Source: Ureibacillus thermophilus (GTDB lineage Bacteria > Bacillota > Bacilli > Bacillales_A > Planococcaceae). Taken from it: 61,474 nucleotides of DNA. A program made the position numbers and the translations under genes. Within the stretch, counting starts at the first letter, position 1; the number at the start of each line of letters is the position of its first letter. Of this stretch, positions 54,411 through 61,474 are shown in pieces. The notes below the pieces were generated by a model. The model had not been told where the DNA came from and did no database searches. It saw only the letters and a list, made by a program, of their open reading frames with translations. The DNA is taken from positions 8,001 to 69,474 of the forward strand of contig NZ_CP036528.1 of NCBI RefSeq assembly GCF_004331915.1. The letters run 5' to 3'.

Positions 54411-54599
54411 GAAGCATCCGCCCTTTCCAAATTTAAGTTTTCACTTAATATTATCGGCTTGGTCAGTTATTATTTTAAAATTGTTTAATAATTTCATTTG
54501 GGGAGGATGGTTATTTATTTAGTGTGGATTGATTTTTAATGAGTGTGGTTCCTGCTTCTTTTAATGGGTTTGTTTCCTCGAGTTGTGCAAATTCTACCA

Positions 54600-55306
54600 C
54601 GTTTCGTGCGTATGCTTCTTCCATTCGTGCGGATACTGCTTGGTTTCGTGCGTTTGCTCCCTCATTTCGTGCGGATACTGCTCCAATTCGTGCGTTTGCC
54701 TCCTCCATTCGTGCGGATACAGCTCCAATTCGTGCGTTTACTTCCATATTTCGTGCGTTTACCTCCTCATTTGGTGCGGATACTGCTCCAATTCGTGCGT
54801 TTGCCTCCTCATTTGGTGCGGATACCGCCACGATTTGTGCGTTTGCCTCCTCAATTCGTGCGGATACTGCATTGTTTCGTGCGTTTGCCTCCTCATTTGG
54901 TGCGGATACCACTCCAATTCGTGCGTTTACCTCCTCATTTGGTGCGGATACAGCTCCAATTCGTGCGGATACTGCTCCATTTCGTGCGTTTACTTCCATA
55001 TTTCGTGCGTTTACCTCCTCATTTCGTGCGGATACTGCATTGTTTCGTGCGTTTGCCTCCTCATTTGGTGCGGATACTGCCCCGATTCGTGCGTTTGCCT
55101 CCTCAATTGGTGCGGATACAGCTCCAATTCGTGCGGATACAGCTCCAATTCGTGCGGATACAGCTCCAATTCGTGCGTTTACCTCCTCATTACGTGCGTT
55201 TACCGTGCGGATACCACTCCAATTCGTGCGTTTACTTCCATATTTCGTGCGTTTACCTCCTCATTACGTGCGAATACTACTCCAATTCGTGCGGATACGC
55301 CACAAA
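54600..55306 (+). repeat. 21-bp repeat array D, about 34 units
   Basis: Units start WTTSGTGCG and continue either GATACNGC (G type) or TTTRCCTCC (T type), then ~5 variable bases. Spacing is exactly 21 bp, with one phase slip near 55195-55215. Three plus frames and one minus frame stay open (160-294 codons) because 21 is a multiple of three and the unit lacks stops; no ribosome site or sensible protein supports them as genes. The rest of the 54411-55390 gap holds the SLH promoter region and a terminator. Confidence 0.9.
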
Positions 55307-55350
55307 TAATTTCTCTCCTTTTGCGTAAATCCCTAATATCCTTCCTATTT

Positions 55351-55384
55351 AAAAAAGCGGAACCGACTTTTTCGCCGATTCCGC
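55351..55384 (-). terminator. Terminator of SLH gene 2
   Basis: GCGGAA and TTCCGC pair with inner CG pairs; the minus strand continues TTTTTT. Confidence 0.85.
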
Positions 55385-55390
55385 ACTTCA

Positions 55391-57310
55391 TTATTTCACT
55401 GTATTTAAAATTTGCACGTATTGTGCACTTACGTAGGCCACTTTATGTTCGCGGCTGTCTGGAATGATTTCGTACCATCCACTAGAAGCAAGATTTGTGC
55501 TAGTAATCAAGATTGGAATGTTAACACGATTATAAGTATAAATTGGCGAGTTGTTTGCTGTAGTTGCCACACTGCGTATATTTAATCCAGGTGTTGTTGT
55601 TAAACCAACCACATATCCTTTATTTGCATCTTTAAATCCTAAGTATTTATCTGCCCGGTAATAGTGGCCGGCTGCTTTGGCTCCCCAATAAGGGTCTGAT
55701 GCATATTTTACATTAAAGCCAATGCGTTTTGTTCCAAAAACTGCACCATGGGCAAAGGAAGCGTTGGCAGGAATATAATTTTTCCACCAGAAGTTTTCCA
55801 TTAATTCACGGATGCTTGCTTCTGGAGATTCAAACTGCACTTTCAATGGGTTGGTGTCGTATACATATAATCCAAATAAGTTGTTATATTTTTGCGCATA
55901 GTCGCTCATGCCCATGTCGCTTTCATGCATCGCAAGAGCGAGTAGCATCATGGCATTGACGCCATACTCTTCTTCAATCGCTTTCAATTTTTCTCCTAAA
56001 CCAAGCAATTTGCTTTTTGACGAAGCATTTGCGTAACGTCCGCCTTGTTTTTCTCTCTCTTTCACTGCGAATTGAATGTATCGATCTAATTCTTCAGCAG
56101 TGTACTGCGTTTTTGTATGAACAAGCAAGAATTGGTAATAGTTGTAATATATAAACTTTTCTGCACCATTATAGAAGTTAATGCCATCCCAGCTGTAATA
56201 TTTGATTCCAGCTCTCATTTGGCTTGGTGCTTTGCCAAATATGTAACTTGCTTTCGCATTGCCTGTTTGCGGATCCACTAGCACGTGTTTAATTTCTCCG
56301 CCTTCATTTACATAATAATTGCGGCCTTTTGCCAAAGAAAACGGCATTAACGAAACTGTGCTGGCATCTACATATCCTACTTGTCCAGCCAAATCCACTT
56401 TTACTCGTTTTTCTTCTGCTCCAAGATACTGCATTTCAGATCCTGTCGCTATACTAATTTGATCCCCGACTGTTTGAGAGTTTAATACGGTGTAGGATTT
56501 TGCCACGACAAATCCAGCGCCTGGCTTCATGTACACAATGTTTCCGTTTTTCGTCACTACCTGGGAATCATTTGTTACATTTTTCACGATGGCATTAAAA
56601 TCAGAAGACTTGATATTCGTTGAAACGAGTTTTCCATTTTGAATTTCCTTCAATTCATATTGGGAAACATCAAAATTTATCGCTTCCTGATCTCCAGCAG
56701 CTTCCATCATCCGAATAATAAATGTGGCTGCTTGGGCAACTGTTGTGTTTTTTAATGGATGAAAATACACGCCATCTTTTTCGGTAGACCCTTGAATAAT
56801 GCCTTTTTCTACTCCTGTTGCAACGGCAGAATAATAGTCTTTGTTAATTAAATGTTTGTCTTTAAATGTTAAATCCTTTGCCGTGCTAGTAGAAATATTC
56901 AGATATTTCATTGCGCGCTCAATCATGACAGCCATGTGTTGGCGGATGATTGGGTCATTAGGTTTGAAGGTGCCGTCTTCATACCCAGTGATAATTCCAG
57001 CAGCTGCAGCATTTTGAATATCTTGATAATTCTTGCTGTCAGCAGGTACATCTGTAAACTGGTACGTTTCATCCGTATTTGGCAGGCCGATTGCTTTTGA
57101 AATAAATGTTGCAAATTGCCCGCGCGTTACGGTGGCATTTGGATTGTATTTTCCATTTGCATCCGGCGTTAATGCGCCCTTCATAATTAAATATCGGAGT
57201 CCTCGCTCGTGAAAGTTTCCGCTTATATCATCGGCTGCTTTAGCACTGCCAGAAGAAAACAGCGAAAAGATGAGCAATGCACTCATTGCCAATACCATCA
57301 ATCTTTTCAT
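55391..57310 (-). CDS. SLH-anchored N-acetylglucosaminidase (GH73) autolysin
   Basis: 639 residues: signal peptide (LVLAMSALLIFSLFSSGSAKA), three SLH repeats (~30-215; GIITGYEDGTFKPNDPIIRQ), an SH3-like linker (~250-330), a GH73 glucosaminidase domain (~420-560; EKLKAIEEEYGVNAMMLLAL, AMHESDMGMSDYAQKYNNLF with catalytic Glu in HESDMG), then a C-terminal SH3-type domain (TTPGLNIRSVATTANNSPIY). It cleaves peptidoglycan glycan strands and is held by SLH to secondary wall polymer; likely roles are cell separation and motility-linked wall turnover. ATG 57310 follows GGAGGGAAATT. Confidence 0.9.
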   Translation of the reverse strand: MKRLMVLAMSALLIFSLFSSGSAKAADDISGNFHERGLRYLIMKGALTPDANGKYNPNATVTRGQFATFISKAIGLPNTDETYQFTDVPADSKNYQDIQNAAAAGIITGYEDGTFKPNDPIIRQHMAVMIERAMKYLNISTSTAKDLTFKDKHLINKDYYSAVATGVEKGIIQGSTEKDGVYFHPLKNTTVAQAATFIIRMMEAAGDQEAINFDVSQYELKEIQNGKLVSTNIKSSDFNAIVKNVTNDSQVVTKNGNIVYMKPGAGFVVAKSYTVLNSQTVGDQISIATGSEMQYLGAEEKRVKVDLAGQVGYVDASTVSLMPFSLAKGRNYYVNEGGEIKHVLVDPQTGNAKASYIFGKAPSQMRAGIKYYSWDGINFYNGAEKFIYYNYYQFLLVHTKTQYTAEELDRYIQFAVKEREKQGGRYANASSKSKLLGLGEKLKAIEEEYGVNAMMLLALAMHESDMGMSDYAQKYNNLFGLYVYDTNPLKVQFESPEASIRELMENFWWKNYIPANASFAHGAVFGTKRIGFNVKYASDPYWGAKAAGHYYRADKYLGFKDANKGYVVGLTTTPGLNIRSVATTANNSPIYTYNRVNIPILITSTNLASSGWYEIIPDSREHKVAYVSAQYVQILNTVK

Positions 57311-57504
57311 AATTTCCCTCCTTCATCTATTCCCAATACTATCAAAATATTACTAGAATATTAAGGGGTTAATTGATATAAATGGAATAGAAATATTATG
57401 AAATTTGCAGTGAGAAAAGTAGTATTTTTGGCTTCTCTTATTTTATCTTCCAAATTTATAGTTTAATATGAATAGATAGAAAAAGATGAAAGGAAGGAAG
57501 GTGA

Positions 57505-59778
57505 GTGCTCTTCTTTGAGCCGAATCAAATGAAAAAAATTATTTCCGTATTATTTGCACTCGTGTTATTCATTGGGACTGTAGCACCAGTACAAGCGAAC
57601 CAAACTGTCAATGAGCAGTATCCGGTTTCATCTGGAGTGGTGTATAGTCAATATACATATAAAAATTCCAGTACGAATGTGATTAATCATCTATCCATTA
57701 ACTTGAATGACGCATTTACGAAAGTGGATGTAGGATTGCCGAATACTTATAATTCAAGGGATACAGTCATGGCGATTGCCAATCGAGACTCTAGAGAAGG
57801 CAATCGGGTTGTTGGTGCAATTAACGCTGCATTCTTCAATATGAGCACTGGGGTTCCTTCATTTTTAATTGCCAAAAATAACCGCATTATTAACGGCGGT
57901 GTAGTATCAGAAGGTGCGGACCAATACATGAATGTTCCGACTGCCTTTGGAATTGATAAATATGGACAAGGGATTATTGATTATTTCGATTTTCAAATTA
58001 CGATGACAACCAATGGAAGTTCCTATAAACTCTCCGGCATGGACCGCGTCCGCAATAACAAAGAAACAATCGTGTATACGCCAAACTATTATCTTGGCTA
58101 TACGGATAATAATGAATTTGGATATGACATTATCGTGGAAGGCGATCAGCCGATTGGAGATATTTATTTTGGCGATACGATTACGGGAGTTGTGAAAGAA
58201 ATTAAACCTTATGGAGAATCGAAACATGCGATTCCTAAAAACGGCTTTATCCTCTCTGTTCAAGGCGGATCAGAATACAGCAAAAACTTCTCCAATTTGC
58301 AAATCGGCCAACAGGTGAGCGTGAATTTTGATATTGATGCAAAATGGAAAGATGCGCAATTTATTTTGGCATCAGGACCATTTTTAGTCCGCGACGGCAA
58401 GCCATACATTATGATGAGCACTGCTTCAAGCCGCGCAAAAGAAATAGCGCCAAGAACGGTTGTGGCAATGAGCAGAGATAAGAAAACAATTCATTTCATT
58501 ACAGTGGATGGAAGACAGTCCCACAGTAAAGGAATGAATATAAAGGAATTGGCAGATTATTTGATTTCTTTAGGGGTGGATACGGCCATTAACTTAGATG
58601 GCGGCGGCTCTACAACGATGGCGATTCGAAAATATGGAGGAAATGAAGTAGTGCTTGCCAACAAACCTTCAGACGGTTCACCGCGCAGGGTGCATGCGAT
58701 TTTAGAAGCGATTAGCACGGCGCCATTGGGTGAACCAAAAACAATTAAATATACGCTTTCAAATACAGGAACGATGATGGTCGGGGCAAGTTCAACAGTC
58801 AATGTTCAATACGTATTGGATGAATATTACAACACCCTTCCGCTTGCTTCGAATTCTATTAGTCTATCATCTCAAAACAATACTTTAGAAATTTCGGGCA
58901 CAACCTTTACAACAACAGCTGCTGGACAAGATCAGATTTACATTATGTATAACGGACAAGTCGTTCAATCCTTCCCTGTGACAGTCGTGGATAGCCCAAG
59001 CACCATGACGATTCAAGGGGCAAAGGAATTGACGGTAGGCGAGACGCAAAGTTATACAATTGACGCTAAAGATGCGGCAGGAAAAAATTTAATTTATAAT
59101 GCGAATCAAGTGAAATGGTCTGTAGAAGGGAAAATTGGTACCATCACTTCAACAGGACAGTTTACAGCAACGACTCCAGGAGAAGGGAAAATCGTGGCAA
59201 CACTTGGTTCAACTACGGTTTCTATTCCTGTACTAGTAAAAGAAAAATCGATCTTTAAAGATATTCCTTCCACCCATCCATACTATAATGAGATTACATA
59301 CAGTGCCAAAAATAACATTATCACAGGTTATCAAGATGGAACTTTTAGACCGAATGAAAATATCAGCCGCCAGCATGCCGCGGTGATTTTAACGAGAGTC
59401 CTCAAATTGGATACATCCAATGTGGAAGACCCAGGCTTTAAAGACGTACCAAAGGGCCATACGTATTATAAAGAAATTGCAGCAGCAGCTAACGCTGGGT
59501 TAGTGAGCGGAAAAGGAAATGGCACTTTTGATCCGAACGGAAAATTGACGCGTGCGCAAATGGCAAAAATTTTAGTGAAAGCCTATAGTTTATCAAGTCC
59601 AAATAGTCGAGCTGTTTTATTTAAAGATGTTCCACAAACCCACTGGGCCGTTTCTTATATTGAAGCGTTGGCTCATCACAATATCACAACCGGTTATTCA
59701 GACGGAACATTTAAACCGGAACAAAACATCAATCGCGCACATTTTGTTCTATTCGTTTATCGGGCTATTCATCGATAA
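57505..59778 (+). CDS. SLH-anchored phosphodiester glycosidase (NAGPA domain)
   Basis: 757 residues (749 from ATG 57529). Signal peptide ending VAPVQANQ; NAGPA/DUF2233 domain (~40-400) with GAINAAFFNMSTGVPSF, LASGPFLVRDGKP and the signature INLDGGGSTTMAIR (~360); Ig-like/Big_2 segments (~410-570); three SLH repeats (~580-757; GYQDGTFRPNENISRQHAAV). NAGPA proteins remove N-acetylglucosamine from phosphodiesters and are linked to wall teichoic acid or exopolysaccharide turnover. The GTG at 57505 has AAAGGA with suitable spacing; ATG 57529 is further away from any site. Divergent from the autolysin gene, with ~190 bp of shared promoter region. Confidence 0.9.
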   Translation: MLFFEPNQMKKIISVLFALVLFIGTVAPVQANQTVNEQYPVSSGVVYSQYTYKNSSTNVINHLSINLNDAFTKVDVGLPNTYNSRDTVMAIANRDSREGNRVVGAINAAFFNMSTGVPSFLIAKNNRIINGGVVSEGADQYMNVPTAFGIDKYGQGIIDYFDFQITMTTNGSSYKLSGMDRVRNNKETIVYTPNYYLGYTDNNEFGYDIIVEGDQPIGDIYFGDTITGVVKEIKPYGESKHAIPKNGFILSVQGGSEYSKNFSNLQIGQQVSVNFDIDAKWKDAQFILASGPFLVRDGKPYIMMSTASSRAKEIAPRTVVAMSRDKKTIHFITVDGRQSHSKGMNIKELADYLISLGVDTAINLDGGGSTTMAIRKYGGNEVVLANKPSDGSPRRVHAILEAISTAPLGEPKTIKYTLSNTGTMMVGASSTVNVQYVLDEYYNTLPLASNSISLSSQNNTLEISGTTFTTTAAGQDQIYIMYNGQVVQSFPVTVVDSPSTMTIQGAKELTVGETQSYTIDAKDAAGKNLIYNANQVKWSVEGKIGTITSTGQFTATTPGEGKIVATLGSTTVSIPVLVKEKSIFKDIPSTHPYYNEITYSAKNNIITGYQDGTFRPNENISRQHAAVILTRVLKLDTSNVEDPGFKDVPKGHTYYKEIAAAANAGLVSGKGNGTFDPNGKLTRAQMAKILVKAYSLSSPNSRAVLFKDVPQTHWAVSYIEALAHHNITTGYSDGTFKPEQNINRAHFVLFVYRAIHR

Positions 59779-59787
59779 ATAAAAAAC

Positions 59788-59826
59788 AAAAACTCTCCCC
59801 TGCAATTTATGTGGAGGAGAGTTTTT
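59788..59826. terminator. Terminator after NAGPA gene
   Basis: AAAACTCTCC pairs with GGAGAGTTTT; TTTTTT on the plus strand. It overlaps the end of the integrase remnant. Confidence 0.85.
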
Positions 59827-60073
59827 TAGTGTTCCCTAAACGTTTAGCAATTGCTGATACGTTTTCGTTTCGGTTTATAAGAATTGTTGCATGAGTAATT
59901 TCTTTAATCCCTGTTTTTTTGATGACTCTTTTAATTGCATCGTTAATGTAGCTATGATAGATCATTTCTGCATCATTAGAAATAAAAACGATTGAATGAT
60001 CTTTTATCTTTTTACCATGTTTGAGTAATATTTCTTTGCACCATATTTTATATCGTTTTAATTGCTCCATCAC
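59807..60073 (-). pseudogene. Tyrosine recombinase (phage integrase) C-terminal remnant
   Basis: 88 residues: EQLKRYKIWCKEILLKHGKK, DAIKRVIKKTGIKEIT, HATILINRNENVSAIAKRLG. It matches the catalytic domain of Bacillus phage integrases, but the catalytic HGLRHT box expected between KEIT and HATILI is precisely missing (~7 residues) and the C-terminal active Tyr is lost. The N-terminal domains are absent. Inactive leftover of an integrated element. Confidence 0.75.
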
Positions 60074-60103
60074 AAATGGTTCTACAGGTGTTTATTACAT
60101 AAT

Positions 60104-60151
60104 AAAAGTGCAGACTAGTGCAACGAATTTGTACAGAGTCTAGCACTTTTT
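60104..60151. terminator. Hairpin in remnant region
   Basis: AAAAGTGCAGACT pairs with AGTCTAGCACTTTT. The rest of the 60074-60383 gap shows no gene. Confidence 0.55.
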
Positions 60152-60383
60152 TTAGTGCAATAAACAATTGGATAGAAAAATGCAACCCTCTGCTTTTAAG
60201 CTTTATTAATACTTAATCAAAAACGTTAAACAGTTCACATGCACTGATACTTTTTATCATAAAAAAGGAGAGGGGTGCCCAGAATCTCCCTCTACTTATA
60301 AAAATCTTCATACATTTTTTCTAAAATTCGCCTTATAATTACAGGTTAATCACTAAAGGGTAACAGACATTAAAGCAACCTAT

Positions 60384-60617
60384 TCAGGTTTCTTCAAAAT
60401 AAATAGGATCAATGATATAATATGCAGGCCTTTTTCCAACTTGTTTAATTAATTGTTTTTCCAGTAAATCTTTTGCAATTTTTCTAACAGTTACTTCAGA
60501 TATATTCATTTCATTGGACAGTTCTTTAACAGATAGACCATCATTAAAATGAAAGAAATGATTTTGTGCTAAAATAAACATAAATTCAAAAGATTTTTTT
60601 TCTTTTTTAATCCTAGT
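60384..60617 (-). pseudogene. Winged-helix protein truncated by the IS21-like insertion
   Basis: The frame reads KKEKKSFEFMFILAQNHFF, DGLSVKELSNEMNISEVTVR (helix-turn-helix), KIAKDLLEKQLIKQVGKRPA and ends YIIDPIYFEET at 60384. It resembles Rrf2- or MarR-like winged helices. Upstream of ATG 60581 the frame is still open (TTRIKKEKK) up to the presumed IS end at 60618, so the true N-terminus was probably cut off by the insertion. Confidence 0.6.
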
Positions 60618-61474
60618 TGTTTATGGCAAACTAAAAATGTAACGTTTGGCAATTAATTTATGCAGGTCCTATAAAACAAAAAACCACTTGCCAACATTCC
60701 CCAAATACACTACCCTCCTAGTTGGACAAAACAGTTCAACGGGAGGTATTCAAGGAGATGTTAGCAGTGGCTGAAATTCATTATATCAGATATGAAGCAA
60801 ACCAAAAAGGATGTTCCTATTCCGATATTGCCAAAAGAATGAATCGTGATCCAAGAACAGTGAAGAAGTATGCGGAAATGGAAGACTTCAATCCCTCAAA
60901 AGTTAAACAAACGAGAAAAGCGAAAGTGATGGATCCAGTGAAACCGATATTGGATCAATGGATTAAAGAGGACTTGACAAAGAAAAAAAAATATCGAAGA
61001 ACTGCGAAACGAATGTATGAAATCTTAAAAGAAGAATATGGATTTACAGGTTCAGATCGTTCTGTTCGGCTCTATGTATCAAAAAGAAAACAAGAACTGC
61101 TCGAACAAAGTGAATCAGCTGCGTTACCTTTAGAATCGAAACCTGCAACGGCTCAAGTTGATTTTGGAGAAGCTCCTTTTCTCTATCAGGGGAAATACGT
61201 CGATTTTCCTTACCTGGTCGTTTCATTCCCTTACAGTAATGCGGCCTATGTGCAAGTCATGCCAGCTCAAAATCAAGAATGTTTCTTGGAAGGATTAAAA
61301 CGAATCTTTCACTATATAGGAGGAGTTCCACGGGTTATTCGATTTGATAATCTTACTCCTGCAGTGAAAACGATTTTGCCAAACGGAGAAAGAGAATTGA
61401 CAGAGACATTTCAACGATTCGTTTTACATTATGGCTTTGAATGCGAGTTCTGCAACCCAGCCAGCGGAAATGAA
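60618..61474 (+). mobile_element. IS21-family insertion sequence, left part (runs off right edge)
   Basis: The element presumably begins at TGTTTATGGCAAAC (60618), a TG-starting end as usual in IS21 members. Imperfect subterminal repeats (TGGCAA / TTGCCA) follow within the ~140-bp untranslated leader, then istA. The right end and istB are outside the window. Confidence 0.7.
60758..61474 (+). CDS. istA: IS21 transposase IstA, N-terminal part
   Basis: Open to the window edge (239 codons). An N-terminal helix-turn-helix (GCSYSDIAKRMNRDPRTVKK) is followed by the start of the DDE integrase core: AQVDFGEAPFLYQGKYVDF (first Asp) and RVIRFDNLTPAVKTILPNGE (second Asp). IstA cuts and joins IS ends; IstB, the ATPase helper, should follow. 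ATG 60758 has GGGAGG 11 bases upstream; GTG 60767, spaced eight bases from AAGGAG, is an alternative start. Confidence 0.9.
   Translation, partial: MLAVAEIHYIRYEANQKGCSYSDIAKRMNRDPRTVKKYAEMEDFNPSKVKQTRKAKVMDPVKPILDQWIKEDLTKKKKYRRTAKRMYEILKEEYGFTGSDRSVRLYVSKRKQELLEQSESAALPLESKPATAQVDFGEAPFLYQGKYVDFPYLVVSFPYSNAAYVQVMPAQNQECFLEGLKRIFHYIGGVPRVIRFDNLTPAVKTILPNGERELTETFQRFVLHYGFECEFCNPASGNE

Noticed and set aside
54600-55306. CRISPR array
   Set aside because: Units are 21 bp with a short degenerate core and variable parts of about five bases; no 28-36-bp repeats with unique spacers of ~30 bp and no cas genes.
54511-55467. Four overlapping long open frames (160-294 codons) within array D
   Set aside because: All arise from stop-free 21-bp repeats; no ribosome sites, no consistent protein character, and both strands are open at once.

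Overview
The window reads as chromosomal DNA of a low-GC, endospore-forming, motile Bacillales of the Lysinibacillus/Ureibacillus/Solibacillus type (Caryophanaceae). The evidence is the protein sequences (GudB, RocA, YxlEFG-like, TIGR03826/YvyF-like), a CotB/CotG/CotH spore-coat locus, several S-layer-homology (SLH) proteins, strong AGGAGG ribosome binding sites and AT-rich spacers. The genus is an inference; there is no rRNA in the window. No tRNA, rRNA or CRISPR array was found.

Layout. 1-5.4 kb: end-truncated iron alcohol dehydrogenase, glutamate catabolism (gudB, rocA) and a divergent PAS/AAA+/Fis regulator that lacks the sigma-54 contact loop. 5.4-10 kb: spore-surface cluster with a headless collagen-like gene behind a perfect 42-bp palindrome, two unrecognised small genes, a glycosyltransferase, and a second glycosyltransferase killed by two in-frame stops. 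10-13 kb: Fur-box-controlled ferredoxin/flavodoxin reductase, an orphan holin, a dead zinc alcohol dehydrogenase. 13-20.5 kb: a chemoreceptor, then the coat locus: CotG-like repeat protein, divergent CotH kinase, and a cotB-cotB2-peptide-transporter operon. 20.5-37 kb: zinc-finger membrane protein, remnants (DUF418, histidine kinase, VanW), Dus, three more chemoreceptors, a lipoprotein nuclease, an XRE-YxlEFG operon and CzcD. 37-46.3 kb: LysE, a chimeric ADP-ribosylglycohydrolase/M50 wreck, a secreted CuAO-domain/ApbE/ferric-reductase-like operon with a convergent two-component system, an SDR, and a DUF2225 plus YvyF-like pair. 46.6-51.1 kb: small housekeeping and unknown genes. 51.3-61.5 kb: truncated bacterial-C group II intron, three SLH cell-surface proteins, a large 21-bp repeat array, an integrase remnant and the left part of an IS21-family element.

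The most unusual content is repetitive. Four arrays with an exact 21-bp period occur (20.4, 50.4, 52.2 and 54.6-55.3 kb); two of them face each other around an SLH gene. A roughly 260-330 bp dispersed element with terminal inverted repeats and an internal hairpin occurs five times, and a second, shorter family occurs three times. Many genes are broken (collagen-like, glycosyltransferase, ADH, DUF418, histidine kinase, VanW, M50, MCP, integrase, intron RT), so this region is undergoing rearrangement and decay. Several calls depend on single-base indels and would change if the assembly is wrong there.
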